Source: a bacterium (GTDB lineage: Bacteria > UBA4055). Taken from it: a stretch of 64,000 nucleotides of DNA. The first letter of the stretch is position 1. Every line of letters starts with the position of its first letter. The DNA lies in contig JAKQBN010000030.1 in assembly GCA_029559475.1 (NCBI GenBank), positions 77,783 to 141,782 of the forward strand, read 5' to 3'. The notes beneath the pieces were generated by a model. That model worked only from the letters and a program-made list of their open reading frames with translations, had not been told where the DNA came from and searched no databases. The position numbers and the translations under genes were made by a program. Below, piece by piece: positions 53,401 through 62,584 of the stretch.

Positions 53401-54221
53401 AAATCCGACCTTTTAAAAATAACAAGAGATATCCATACGGCTATTACTCCCGAAATGAGCGAGATCCAGATTGAACCGAGAGTGAATTCCTGTGACATGA
53501 TAATATTGCTTAGAAGAACTAGAGTTTCATTAACCTTGGGCAGCATAAAATGAAGGATACTGACAGAATTTTTATAGAAAGAATCGTTCAGAACACCGAA
53601 CTGTGCGATAGTTCCGATTATCGGCGCAAGAATAAAAACAATAAAATATGTGAGCAGAAGTGACACAACTCCGCTTCTTACGAACAGGGCGATCAGTGTC
53701 ATTAATGCGAAAATGTTGAAGAAGAATACTAAAATGATCAGGCCTGAAAACAGGTACCTGAAGTTCCAGATACCGAATTTTACCGAAAGTATTATCCACG
53801 AGAAAGCTATTAAATACAGCACTGTAGCAGCCACAACGGCTAAAGCTCCTGAAAATCTCTGATAGAAAATATTGTCTCTCGACAGCGGTTTGGAGAGGAT
53901 CAGGTCAATGTTGCCTTTTTTTAGCATATCTGGAAACAGACCTGATGTGGCGAAGAGGGCGATGAAAAGCGAAATGAAGAAAACGGTTCCGGCTATTCCT
54001 GTCTGAATATATCCGAGGATCTTTTCCGCTGAAGGCATATTCGTGTCCCCGTTGACCTGATTACCGAAAAGGTTTAGGATAACCTTTGAATCTATACCGC
54101 CGATCCTGATATTCAGCGCGAACATCAGAGTCAGGCAGAATATTGTGGCCAGTATAAAAACCGTAATTATGATCTTTTTCGAAAGAAGCTCTTTTATTGT
54201 AAGCCGAAATAAACCGTTCAA
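53397..54221 (-). CDS. ABC transporter permease (ABC-2 type)
   Basis: 274 aa with about six membrane segments (IIITVFILATIFCLTLMFALNI; AGTVFFISLFIALFATSGLF; ALAVVAATVLYLIAFSWIIL; FSGLIILVFFFNIFALMTLIALFV; VVSLLLTYFIVFILAPIIGTIAQF; LISGVIAVWISLVIF). DMLKKGNIDLILSKPLSRDNIFYQRFSGA is typical of ABC-2 permeases. 10 nt behind the ATP-binding gene; together they form a simple exporter of unknown substrate. Confidence 0.87.
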   Translation of the reverse strand: MNGLFRLTIKELLSKKIIITVFILATIFCLTLMFALNIRIGGIDSKVILNLFGNQVNGDTNMPSAEKILGYIQTGIAGTVFFISLFIALFATSGLFPDMLKKGNIDLILSKPLSRDNIFYQRFSGALAVVAATVLYLIAFSWIILSVKFGIWNFRYLFSGLIILVFFFNIFALMTLIALFVRSGVVSLLLTYFIVFILAPIIGTIAQFGVLNDSFYKNSVSILHFMLPKVNETLVLLSNIIMSQEFTLGSIWISLISGVIAVWISLVIFKRSDF

Positions 54222-54231
54222 ATCAACTCCG

Positions 54232-55137
54232 TTATTTAAGGACTTTAATGAAATAATCTTCCAGCGAGTTCTTTAACTGCTCGATGTTTTCAATTAATAT
54301 TCTCTCTTTTCTGATCTCATCAATGATCTCATTCAGCTTCTCGGGACAGCTTATTGCTGCACTAAATCCGCCCGCTGTCTGAATGTTCTCGATACTGAAT
54401 TTTCTGAATATTTCAGAAACCTGACCGTTTTTTGATTTTTCAACGCATATCTGATAGCGGCCCGTGCTTTCGAGAAAATCCGAAGTTTTTCCTTTTCTGA
54501 TGAGAACGCCCTGCTTGAGAATGGCGATATCATCCGATATCCTTTCGACCTCGCTGAGAAGATGCGAATTGATAAATATGGTTTTTCCGCTGTTCTTCAG
54601 ATCTAATAATATTTCTCTTATTTCTATCCTTCCTATCGGATCTATTCCGTCGGTCGGTTCGTCCAGAAAGATTATTTCGGGATCGTTTATGAGCGCTTGA
54701 GCCGTTCCCAGCCTCTGAAGCATGCCCTTGGAGTATTTTCTAAGTTTAAGGTTCTTTCTTTCGTCGAGTTTGACTTTTTTTAAGAGATCAGGGATTCTTC
54801 TTTTGAGATCATGATCTGAAATGCCTGACATTTTTCCGTAATAATACAAAAACTGCTCTCCGTTCAGATAACCGGGAAATCTGTGGTCTTCCGAAAGATA
54901 TCCGACTTTTTGTCGCGCTTTGGGATCGGAAATATGGGTTCCTAATATCCTGCCTTCGCCTTTTGTGGGAACGGCAATTCCGAGCAACAGCCTGAAAAGC
55001 GTTGTTTTCCCTGCGCCGTTCGGACCCAAAAGACTGAATATGGTGCCTTTTTCAACATTGACCGAAAAATCAGAAAGCGCCTGGACTTTGCCGCGCGGAT
55101 AATACTTGCTTAGTCCTATGGATTCAATAGCCGGCAT
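54232..55137 (-). CDS. ABC transporter ATP-binding protein
   Basis: 301 aa. Walker A LLGPNGAGKTTLFRLLL, Q-loop VGYLSEDHRFPGYL, signature YSKGMLQRLGTAQALI, Walker B IIFLDEPTDGIDPIGR and switch His NSHLLSEVERISDDIAIL are all intact. A C-terminal ~85-residue domain (DFLESTGRYQICVEKSKNG...) is typical of ABC-2 exporters. The ATG overlaps or adjoins the pepD stop by one base, and the permease follows. Confidence 0.92.
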   Translation of the reverse strand: MPAIESIGLSKYYPRGKVQALSDFSVNVEKGTIFSLLGPNGAGKTTLFRLLLGIAVPTKGEGRILGTHISDPKARQKVGYLSEDHRFPGYLNGEQFLYYYGKMSGISDHDLKRRIPDLLKKVKLDERKNLKLRKYSKGMLQRLGTAQALINDPEIIFLDEPTDGIDPIGRIEIREILLDLKNSGKTIFINSHLLSEVERISDDIAILKQGVLIRKGKTSDFLESTGRYQICVEKSKNGQVSEIFRKFSIENIQTAGGFSAAISCPEKLNEIIDEIRKERILIENIEQLKNSLEDYFIKVLK

Positions 55138-56579
55138 TATATTTTTTCAATTAAATTTTTTAGATAGTTCCAGAAATTTCCGACCGATCTTATCGACACT
55201 CTCTCATCGGGTGAATGTGCTCCGAACACGTCGGGGCCGATGGAGATCATATCCATGCCGGGATATTTTTTTCCGATAATGCCGCATTCAAGTCCTGCAT
55301 GCACCGCAAGGATCTTCGGCTTTTTTGAGAAAAGTTCTTTATGGACATCAACAGCTGTCTTCAACAGTTTAGATTTGGGATCAGGTGTCCATGCAGGATA
55401 GGGGTCTTTACACTTGTATTCAAATCCTGCAAGCAAGGCGTGGGCGGCTACTTTGCCTGAAATATCGTGAATTGATGATTCTACCGAGCTTCTCTGGCTT
55501 GTGAGAATAAAAATCTCGTTCCTTTCTGTTTTAACCGCAGCCAGATTCGTGGATGTCTGAACGAGCCCCTTTATCTCGCCGCTCATTGAATGAACTCCGT
55601 GGGGAAAAGAATGGATCATGTTCAGAAGATTATTCTTCTCTTCATCAGCGAACGCATCTTCGGACGATTTTATCTTCTCGTATCTTATCTGAATTCTCTC
55701 TTCGATATTTTTATACTCGTTCAAATAGACAGCAGAACAGCGCACAGTCTCTTTTTCAACAGTTTTCAAGTCTTTTTCATTTAAAGTGACAACCGCGTTC
55801 GCTTCTCTAGGTATCGCGTTATGCTTTTCTCCGCCGTTAAAACCGACCATATCAAAACTCACGGATTTATTTATATCCCATAAAAATCTCGCAAGGATCA
55901 GAAGCGCATTTGCGTGTCCTCTGCTGATAGCTATCCCTGAATGCCCCCCCTTAAGCCCTTCGACAGTAATTCTGCAGGATATTTTCTTATCGTTCTTTTT
56001 TCTTTTCACATTCTTTTTTGACAGAGAAGTTGTCATTCCGCCGGCGCATCCTATAAAAATGGATCCTTCTTCTTCAGTGTCCAGATTTAATAAAAATTTT
56101 CCGGTCACGAATCCGGGAGTAAGAGCATTCGCTCCGGTAAGTCCTGTCTCTTCATCGACTGTAAAAAGGCACTCTACCGGTCCGTGAGAAATATCTTTAC
56201 TGTCGAGAACGGCAAGCGAAGCCGCAACGCCTATTCCGTCATCAGCTCCAAGTGTCGTTCCTTTTGCTTTTATAAATCCTTTATCTTCATACAATTCAAG
56301 CGGATCTTTCAGAAAATCGTGTTTCGTTCCTTCGTTTTTTTCACACACCATATCTATATGTGACTGCAGAACTACGGCGGGGCTTTTTTCTTTTCCTTTC
56401 GATGCATTTTTAAATATTACAATGTTTCCGGCTTTGTCTTTTTTATATTTCAGTTTTCTTCTTTCGGCAAAATCGACCAGATATTGAATTATTTTTTCTT
56501 CGTGCCCAGATGGCCTCGGTATTCTGCTTATTTCAAAAAAGTATTTCCATATAAGTTGTTTTTCAAGATCTTTCAGCAT
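55137..56579 (-). CDS. pepD: Aminoacyl-histidine dipeptidase (M20C)
   Basis: 480 aa, the usual size. Zinc ligands are visible in LQSHIDMVCEK (His), LGADDGIGVA (bridging Asp), DEETGLTGA (catalytic and ligand Glu), LNLDTEEEGSIFIGCAGG and the late VHAGLECGIIG; the lid domain holds VEGLKGGHSGI. It hydrolyses Xaa-His and other dipeptides in the cytoplasm. Start at ATG 56579, 9 nt behind the MBL-fold gene. Confidence 0.93.
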   Translation of the reverse strand: MLKDLEKQLIWKYFFEISRIPRPSGHEEKIIQYLVDFAERRKLKYKKDKAGNIVIFKNASKGKEKSPAVVLQSHIDMVCEKNEGTKHDFLKDPLELYEDKGFIKAKGTTLGADDGIGVAASLAVLDSKDISHGPVECLFTVDEETGLTGANALTPGFVTGKFLLNLDTEEEGSIFIGCAGGMTTSLSKKNVKRKKNDKKISCRITVEGLKGGHSGIAISRGHANALLILARFLWDINKSVSFDMVGFNGGEKHNAIPREANAVVTLNEKDLKTVEKETVRCSAVYLNEYKNIEERIQIRYEKIKSSEDAFADEEKNNLLNMIHSFPHGVHSMSGEIKGLVQTSTNLAAVKTERNEIFILTSQRSSVESSIHDISGKVAAHALLAGFEYKCKDPYPAWTPDPKSKLLKTAVDVHKELFSKKPKILAVHAGLECGIIGKKYPGMDMISIGPDVFGAHSPDERVSIRSVGNFWNYLKNLIEKI

Positions 56580-56587
56580 GACATCTC

Positions 56588-57538
56588 CTAGAGTTTGATT
56601 TCCATTCCTTCGTTGGATATTATGATTTCCAGATCTGATCCCGGATATTTTTCCGACCTGTATTTAAGGGCAGAATAATAAAGAGACGCGATCTTTTCGT
56701 CATTGTTTTCGTGATTGTGATGATATAGAACGAGCTTTTTTACATTTGAATTTACCGCAGCGTCAACTCCGATCTCGGCTGTGGAATGTCCGTAATTGTA
56801 TCTCTGAGCCAGTTCGTTGAAATTATATTGGCTGTCAAATATCAGAATATCAGCTCTATTGAAAAATTCGAAATAATGGTTCAGTACTGAATTAGCCGTA
56901 TATTCGCCGTCTGTGGCATATACAACGGACATTCCTGAAGCATCGGTAACTCTGTAGCTGTACGATCCGTTAGGGTGGTTCAACCTCATCGAACTGATCT
57001 TAAAACTGCCAATACTTACATTTTCCTTTTCTTCAAGTTCGTAAAAATTCATTTTGCAAGGTCTGCTTTCCAGGCTGATCGGGAAATAACTCCCGTTCTG
57101 CTGAAGTTCCAGCATTTTCTCGAAACCTTTATGATGCGAATAAAAATTAATTTGTACATCTTTAAAATGAACGGGCGAAAAAAAAGGCAGGCCGTTTATG
57201 TGATCCAGATGAAGGTGTGAAAAAAAGATATTGTATTCTTTTTTTTTTTTGTTAAAAAACCTTCCGGCTAAAAGATCTCCTCCGAGTTTTCTTATACCGG
57301 TTCCGGCATCGAATATCAGAAGGTCTTCTCCGTCATCTATTGTCACGCATGATGTATTGCCGCCGTAAGTGGTTCTGAGGCCGTCCGGAAGTGAATCTAT
57401 GAATGACTGTTTTCTGTCGGCAGATGAAAGATCTTTTCCGGCCGATAACTCCAGTATTTTTTCGATCTTCTCTCTATACTGATCAGGATCGAGCGGAGAA
57501 CAAATGCTTCCTCTTACTCCCCAGAACTTTAAATTCAT
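56588..57538 (-). CDS. MBL-fold metal-dependent hydrolase
   Basis: 316 aa. MNLKFWGVRGSICSP is the start of a common MBL subfamily. The metal motif is SHLHLDHINGLPFF, with further ligands in YATDGEY (Asp) and the later HNHE region. TTYGGNTSCVTIDDGEDLLIFDAGTGIRKLG is typical. It probably cleaves a phosphodiester or cyclic nucleotide; PhnP- and RNase Z-like proteins are relatives. A run of twelve A on the coding strand encodes four Lys near residue 97 (complement of 57239-57250), so length variation there would shift the frame. Confidence 0.87.
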   Translation of the reverse strand: MNLKFWGVRGSICSPLDPDQYREKIEKILELSAGKDLSSADRKQSFIDSLPDGLRTTYGGNTSCVTIDDGEDLLIFDAGTGIRKLGGDLLAGRFFNKKKKEYNIFFSHLHLDHINGLPFFSPVHFKDVQINFYSHHKGFEKMLELQQNGSYFPISLESRPCKMNFYELEEKENVSIGSFKISSMRLNHPNGSYSYRVTDASGMSVVYATDGEYTANSVLNHYFEFFNRADILIFDSQYNFNELAQRYNYGHSTAEIGVDAAVNSNVKKLVLYHHNHENNDEKIASLYYSALKYRSEKYPGSDLEIIISNEGMEIKL

Positions 57539-57704
57539 TCTTCACCGTTTTTTTATTTCAACCTTGAAAATATATCCATTCAACAGTGATCTTGCAAGAA
57601 ATTTATTTAATTATTGCTCATAGATCGAGTAATCTTCCTTGATTTTATAATAAAATGCATTTAAATTTACTTCAACTCATAAACAGAAAATGGAGGACGG
57701 GTCA

Positions 57705-59438
57705 ATGAAACGATTCTTAACAATAACGCTGGCGTCAGTGCTTATCTTTTGCTCAGGCTGCAGCAAGCAGGCTGAAACTAATGCGCCTGATACATCCGTA
57801 ATAGCTCAAAAATACGCGCCGGAGTCTTCCATTGCGGTTTTGAGGTTCTCTTCGGTAGAAAAGCTCTTTTCTACTTTTAACATTAAACCGGAATCAGTTA
57901 TGGGTCAGGAAGTCTCTAACGACAGATCAGAGATGACGCAGATATTAGGATTCGACCCTATGGATCTTACCCAGTACGATCAGAAAGGATTCGACATTAA
58001 GAAAGAATTCGGTTTCGTACTCAGCAGCTTTCAGGCGGACAGCTCCGGGATCGATAATTCGAAAGCTGATATCGGATTTCTTGTTCCCGTAAAAGACAAA
58101 GATAAAGCCTATAAATACGTAAAAGAGACTCTCGAAAAAAATAAAGAAGAGGGTATGAACGTTTCGGAAGCGAGCGGAATGATAAGCATAACATCAGATC
58201 AGGAACCGGGTTTTCTTGCTACGATCAAAGCTGATAAAGAATACATGGCTTTCAACATCTCGATGAACACTCAGCAGACAGCCGGAATTTACTTTGACTG
58301 CAAAAAACATCTTGCAGACACGCCGAATTACGCAGAAGTCGCGAAATCGCTAAATCTTGGAACAGACGCGTCTTTCTACATGGATTTTAAAACTTTTTTC
58401 AATGCTGAGAATGAAAAATCTTTAAGCTCGATATCTATAAATCCGATGATTCCTCAAAATGAGATGAAAGCTCTCGGGCTTTTAAAATCCTACAGAGGGA
58501 TCGGAGCGGCTTGCGATCTGTCAAAATCGGATCTTATCGTTAACATGGCAGCTTTTATCGATAAGGACAATCCTTTTAACAAGCTCATCGAGAACACAAA
58601 ATCAGATAAATCAGTTATTCTCGGTTTTGAGAAAAGACCGGCTCTGCTTTTCGCTTTTATGGTCAACATTAAAGAATACCTGAATTTCTATCTCGACACT
58701 GCTACCGAAGAAATGAAAGGCGAATTTGAAAGCAAAACAGCCGAGATCAATCAGGAATGGGGTATCGATATAAGAAAAGATTTTATCGACATTCTTGCAG
58801 GCAGCGTGAATCTTGGTCTTTATGACGGCGGAAGCATAAATCTGATGCAGTATAATGCAGTCGTTAACTTTAACGTCACAGATCCTGCAGCTATTATCAG
58901 CCTGATCGAAAAAACAAAAGCGAGAACCGGTATAACCGAGATCGAAGCTTCTCAGTTCGAACAGATGTTCCAGATTCAGGGTGACGGAAAAGTAAAAGTT
59001 TATCAGTTCTATGCCGGAGTTCCTGTATTCATAGCAATTGAAAATGATAACGTTTCGATAATTTCAACAAAAGATTACGTAACGGATATATTGAATAAAA
59101 GCAATGCGAAATTCATCGACAAAGCCAATAAGGACATAGCTCCGAAACTTAAGAACGATCAGAATTTTTTCTTTCTTGACATAGCTGAAGCTTATCTCGC
59201 AGCTAAGAACCTGTATATGTTCTATGCCGGAATGTCCGGGCAGGATAATATTCTGAACGCTGAAGCCGATAAATTCGTGTCTAACTTTGAGTACATTTAT
59301 TCAGGCGGTAATTTCAAAGGAGAAAAAGCCGTATCGGAATTCATCGTCAAAACCAAATTCACTAAACCTTTCTTTATAGCTCTTCAGGAAGAATGGGATA
59401 AAGTAAAAGCCTCTCAAACGGCTGAAGCAGAAAAATAA
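57705..59438 (+). CDS. Predicted lipoprotein, function unknown
   Basis: 577 aa from ATG 57705, with GGAGG upstream; the ATG at 57690 lies in that ribosome region and is rejected. MKRFLTITLASVLIFCSGC looks like a lipoprotein signal, though the -3 residue is Cys, not the usual Leu/Val. The mature part repeats segments such as YAPESSIAVLRFSSVEKLFSTF, FYMDFKTFFN, LLFAFMVNIKEYLNFYLD and VPVFIAIENDNVSIIST, resembling DUF3352-type proteins. No catalytic motif. Likely outer-membrane or periplasmic. Divergent from the MBL gene and closed by a strong terminator. Confidence 0.8.
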   Translation: MKRFLTITLASVLIFCSGCSKQAETNAPDTSVIAQKYAPESSIAVLRFSSVEKLFSTFNIKPESVMGQEVSNDRSEMTQILGFDPMDLTQYDQKGFDIKKEFGFVLSSFQADSSGIDNSKADIGFLVPVKDKDKAYKYVKETLEKNKEEGMNVSEASGMISITSDQEPGFLATIKADKEYMAFNISMNTQQTAGIYFDCKKHLADTPNYAEVAKSLNLGTDASFYMDFKTFFNAENEKSLSSISINPMIPQNEMKALGLLKSYRGIGAACDLSKSDLIVNMAAFIDKDNPFNKLIENTKSDKSVILGFEKRPALLFAFMVNIKEYLNFYLDTATEEMKGEFESKTAEINQEWGIDIRKDFIDILAGSVNLGLYDGGSINLMQYNAVVNFNVTDPAAIISLIEKTKARTGITEIEASQFEQMFQIQGDGKVKVYQFYAGVPVFIAIENDNVSIISTKDYVTDILNKSNAKFIDKANKDIAPKLKNDQNFFFLDIAEAYLAAKNLYMFYAGMSGQDNILNAEADKFVSNFEYIYSGGNFKGEKAVSEFIVKTKFTKPFFIALQEEWDKVKASQTAEAEK

Positions 59439-59444
59439 TATCAG

Positions 59445-59468
59445 GACCGCTCCGGCGGTCTTTTTTTT
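59445..59468 (+). terminator. Intrinsic terminator after the lipoprotein gene
   Basis: GACCGC (59445-59450), loop TCCG, GCGGTC (59455-59460), followed by eight T. It lies before the hldD start. Confidence 0.9.
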
Positions 59469-59483
59469 AAACGGGAGAAGATC

Positions 59484-60458
59484 ATGATCCTTGTAACCGG
59501 AGGAGCCGGATTTATAGGCAGCGCGGTAGTTTGGGAACTTAACCGCAGAGGAATTGAAGACATAGTCATCTGCGACCACCTTGGAAGTTCCGATAAATGG
59601 AAGAATCTTAGAGCGCTGAAATACGCGGACTACATTGAAAAAGACGAATTTCTGTCCCACCTCGTTTACGGGACGGTCCCTTTTAAGTTCAGTTCGGTTA
59701 TCCACATGGGAGCCTGCTCATCGACGACCGAGACAGACTGCTCATATCTGGCTGAGAATAATTTCGCCTATACGAAGATCCTCGCCGAATTCTGCATTAA
59801 GAACAGGATCAGGTTCATATACGCATCGAGCGCTGCGACCTACGGAGCCGGAGAAAAAGGTTTTAAGGATGATCTGAACTCGATAGAAAAGTTAAGACCT
59901 TTGAACATGTATGGATATTCAAAGCAGATGTTCGACCTGTACGCGAAAAGAATGAAATGGTTCGACAGGATCGCGGGAATAAAATTTTTCAATGTTTACG
60001 GCCCGAACGAATATCATAAGGGCGAAATGAGCAGCAAGATATATAAAGCCTATTACGAAATCCTAAATACCGGAAAGATCAGACTTTTCAAGTCGGGCGA
60101 TCCGAAATGGAAAGACGGCGGATCCGTCAGAGATTTCGTTTATGTTAAAGACTGCGCGAAGATCATATGCGATATGATGAATGACAAGTCAATAACAGGA
60201 CTTTTCAATCTCGGCAGCGGAAAGGCGCGAAGCTGGAACGATCTCGCTGCCGCGGTTTTTAAAAGCATGGACAGAAAATTAAAGATCGAATACTTTGATA
60301 TGCCTGATAATTTGAAAGGCAGATATCAGTATTTTACCGAATCAGATAACTCCGGTCTTAAGAATTCCGGCATTAGATTAAAATTCACTTCTCTTGAAAA
60401 AGGTGTCGAAGATTATATGAAAAATTATCTTATCCCGTTAAAACACCTCGGAGACTGA
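59484..60458 (+). CDS. hldD: ADP-L-glycero-D-manno-heptose 6-epimerase
   Basis: 324 aa. MILVTGGAGFIGSAVVWELNRRGIEDIVICDHLGSSDKWKNLRALKYADYIEKDEFL is closely similar to known HldD/RfaD N-termini. The catalytic region shows ASSAATYGAGEKGF and YGYSK (Tyr and Lys of the SDR pair). FFNVYGPNEYHKGEMSS is diagnostic. It makes the heptose of LPS inner core, supporting an outer membrane. The terminator upstream means it needs its own promoter in a 15-nt gap or depends on read-through. Confidence 0.95.
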   Translation: MILVTGGAGFIGSAVVWELNRRGIEDIVICDHLGSSDKWKNLRALKYADYIEKDEFLSHLVYGTVPFKFSSVIHMGACSSTTETDCSYLAENNFAYTKILAEFCIKNRIRFIYASSAATYGAGEKGFKDDLNSIEKLRPLNMYGYSKQMFDLYAKRMKWFDRIAGIKFFNVYGPNEYHKGEMSSKIYKAYYEILNTGKIRLFKSGDPKWKDGGSVRDFVYVKDCAKIICDMMNDKSITGLFNLGSGKARSWNDLAAAVFKSMDRKLKIEYFDMPDNLKGRYQYFTESDNSGLKNSGIRLKFTSLEKGVEDYMKNYLIPLKHLGD

Positions 60459-60650
60459 TCAGGCGTCTCCGCCGTAGAGAAACTCTCTTGATTTTCTTAT
60501 ATATTCAAGCTTTTTGAGTTCTGCTTCCGAGATCTCGCCCCTGTTCTTCTTTTCGATAAGTTCGAGCATCTCCAAAAATTCGGCATCCATAAGATCGTTG
60601 AATTCCTCGTCGATCTGATCCTGTTCATTCTTCTGTTCTGGATCTGTCAT
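60459..60650 (-). CDS. Small acidic protein downstream of cdaA
   Basis: 63 aa from ATG 60650 (MTDPEQKNEQDQIDEEFNDL at the start), strongly acidic and helical, with KKNRGEISEAELKKLEYI in the second half. It starts 26 nt inside the 3' end of cdaA and ends right next to the convergent hldD gene. A longer frame from 60686 exists but lies deeper in cdaA. No family recognised. Overlap with cdaA suggests coupled translation. Confidence 0.6.
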   Translation of the reverse strand: MTDPEQKNEQDQIDEEFNDLMDAEFLEMLELIEKKNRGEISEAELKKLEYIRKSREFLYGGDA

Positions 60651-61404
60651 AGCTGAAAAGTTTCTCCATTCTTTTTTTAAGATCATCCGCGTTATCGATC
60701 CTCAAAAGATCACCGTCATAAGCTATTCTCACTTCTCCGGTTTCTTCCGATACAATGACGATTATCGCGTCGCTTTCCTCCGAAAGTCCGACTGCCGCCC
60801 TGTGTCTGGTGCCGAACTGCGGTCCGATATCTTTTGTTGAGGCAGGCAGAATGCATTTTGCCGCTACGATCTGATCGTTCGAGACAACTACAGCGCCGTC
60901 ATGCAGAGGAGAAGCGGGATTGAAGATCGTAGCCAGAAGTTCCGGGCTTACATCGCTTTTTATCTGTATCCCGGATTCGATCACAGATTTTATTCCTACG
61001 TTCTTGCTTAGTACTATAAGCCCGCCGATCCTTTTCTCGCTCAGCATAAAAGCTGCTTTCGAGACCTCGTCGAATATCGTCTGCGTTTTTATCTGAAGCA
61101 GCCTGTTCAGTACTCTGTTCTGCCCGATGTGAGTCAATATTCTTCTTAATTCAGGCTGAAAAAGAATGAAAAATCCGAGCCAGAATATCGTTCTTAATGA
61201 ATTAATTATCCATGACATTATAGTCAGATTAAGAAATTCTGCGAATATCCCTATTACAACGACCGAAAGCATTCCTAAAAACATTGTCGTCGCTCTGGAA
61301 TCCTTAACGACGCTGTAAAGTTTATAGAACACGAAAGTAAATATCAGAATATCTGCCAGATCGACTATCGTAAAAGATATGAACCCTATTCTGAAAAGCT
61401 CCAT
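60625..61404 (-). CDS. cdaA: Diadenylate cyclase (c-di-AMP synthase) CdaA
   Basis: 259 aa. Three N-terminal membrane segments (~10-80; VDLADILIFTFVFYKLY, TTMFLGMLSVVVIGIFAEF, WIINSLRTIFWLGFFILF) precede a DAC domain with the motifs DGAVVV and RHRAAVGLSEESDA, the nucleotide-binding and catalytic sites. It condenses two ATP into c-di-AMP at the membrane. Upstream is tsaB with 7 nt between; no ybbR or glmM neighbour is seen here. Confidence 0.95.
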   Translation of the reverse strand: MELFRIGFISFTIVDLADILIFTFVFYKLYSVVKDSRATTMFLGMLSVVVIGIFAEFLNLTIMSWIINSLRTIFWLGFFILFQPELRRILTHIGQNRVLNRLLQIKTQTIFDEVSKAAFMLSEKRIGGLIVLSKNVGIKSVIESGIQIKSDVSPELLATIFNPASPLHDGAVVVSNDQIVAAKCILPASTKDIGPQFGTRHRAAVGLSEESDAIIVIVSEETGEVRIAYDGDLLRIDNADDLKKRMEKLFSYDRSRTEE

Positions 61405-61411
61405 AATGATC

Positions 61412-62044
61412 TTACCTGACCTTAAACTCCTTGTAATATTCCGGCTCGAACCCGTAATCTTTCGAAGCGGAATCTTTTCTCATGTATGCAAGCATACCAA
61501 CGTAAGCCGCATCCGGACTGTAGCCGGATTTGTAACTTTTATGCTCTATGAACTGCTTCTCGACATTTCCGGCTGCCAAACCATTAATATAATCATAATC
61601 TCCGTAAGGACGAACAACTATTTCATTTATTTTTCTAACATCTTTACCATCATAGCTGTAACCGGCGCTGAAAAAATCCTTCTGCCGTCCTTCGAGCAGA
61701 ATTTCGATCCTTTTTTCATCGGGAAAATCTGAAAATGCCTTTAGCGCTGCAGCATCCATCGATGAAACTGCGATTATTTTTTTGCCTGACCCTATCGCCA
61801 TTCCTTTGAATGCGCTGACGCCGACCCTGAGACCTGTGAACGATCCAGGCCCGGACCCGATCGCGAAAATGTCAATATCTCTGATTCTTATTCCTTCATC
61901 TTTCAATACACGGTCTATCATATCAAAAAGTTTCTGATTATGAGCCTGTTTGCCAGAATCTCTCAAGTCCGAAACGATCCCGCTGTCCTTAATAAGCGCG
62001 ACCGATGCGAATTCGGTTGATGTGTCTGCTGCTAGAATATACAT
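61412..62044 (-). CDS. tsaB: tRNA t6A biosynthesis protein TsaB
   Basis: 210 aa. ILAADTSTEFASVALIKD and IGSGPGSFTGLRVGVSAFKGMAIGSGKKIIAVSSMDAAA are TsaB signatures of the ASKHA fold. It partners TsaD and TsaE in making N6-threonylcarbamoyladenosine in tRNA. ATG 62044 shares one base with the tsaE stop, so the two genes are coupled. Confidence 0.95.
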   Translation of the reverse strand: MYILAADTSTEFASVALIKDSGIVSDLRDSGKQAHNQKLFDMIDRVLKDEGIRIRDIDIFAIGSGPGSFTGLRVGVSAFKGMAIGSGKKIIAVSSMDAAALKAFSDFPDEKRIEILLEGRQKDFFSAGYSYDGKDVRKINEIVVRPYGDYDYINGLAAGNVEKQFIEHKSYKSGYSPDAAYVGMLAYMRKDSASKDYGFEPEYYKEFKVR

Positions 62045-62487
62045 TATCCTATCCGTTCAATTATGATTTTTCTTCGGCTCTCATCAGTTGACGTTATCCT
62101 TACGTCGATCCTCTTTTCGGGAAGTTCCCCATCCAGCATTTCGGCCCATTCCACTATCGTTATGCTTTTTTCCTGACCTGCGAATTCATAAAACCCTATT
62201 TCGATAAGCTCTTCTGTCGAACCTATCCTGTAAAGATCAAAGTGATAGATCGAAAACATTTCCGTTTTATAAATATTCATTACAATATAGCTCGGTGAGT
62301 TCACGTATCCCTTAAACCCGAGCCCTCTGCATAACCCCCGGGTAAAAACTGTCTTACCTGCTCCCACATCACCGAAAAAACAGATGATGTCACTTTCTCG
62401 GACATTTTTTGAAAATTTTGAGGCTATCGATTCTGTCTCTTTTTCGGAATTACTCTCGAAATTCAATATTTCTCTTTCGCTTTTCAT
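62044..62487 (-). CDS. tsaE: tRNA t6A biosynthesis ATPase TsaE
   Basis: 147 aa. P-loop GDVGAGKTVFTRGLCRGLG, followed by VNSPSYIVMNIYKTEMFSIYHFDLYRI and SITIVEWAEML, typical of the YjeE/TsaE family. It supplies ATP hydrolysis to the TsaBD complex. First gene of the tsaE-tsaB-cdaA unit. Confidence 0.95.
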   Translation of the reverse strand: MKSEREILNFESNSEKETESIASKFSKNVRESDIICFFGDVGAGKTVFTRGLCRGLGFKGYVNSPSYIVMNIYKTEMFSIYHFDLYRIGSTEELIEIGFYEFAGQEKSITIVEWAEMLDGELPEKRIDVRITSTDESRRKIIIERIG

Positions 62488-62533
62488 CGCGTGAAATTTA
62501 ATTCAAAACGGACCTATATGCAATTCCATAAAT

Positions 62534-62561
62534 AAAAAAGGGAGCGCGAGGCTCCCTTTTT
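62534..62561 (-). terminator. Terminator after the surface-protein gene
   Basis: AAAAAAGGGAGC (62534-62545) pairs with GCTCCCTTTTT (62551-62561), 5-nt loop. T-runs on both strands make it bidirectional. It lies 23 nt behind the stop of the gene at 62585. Confidence 0.85.
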
Positions 62562-62584
62562 GTGAAATACAATTCATTGATGGT

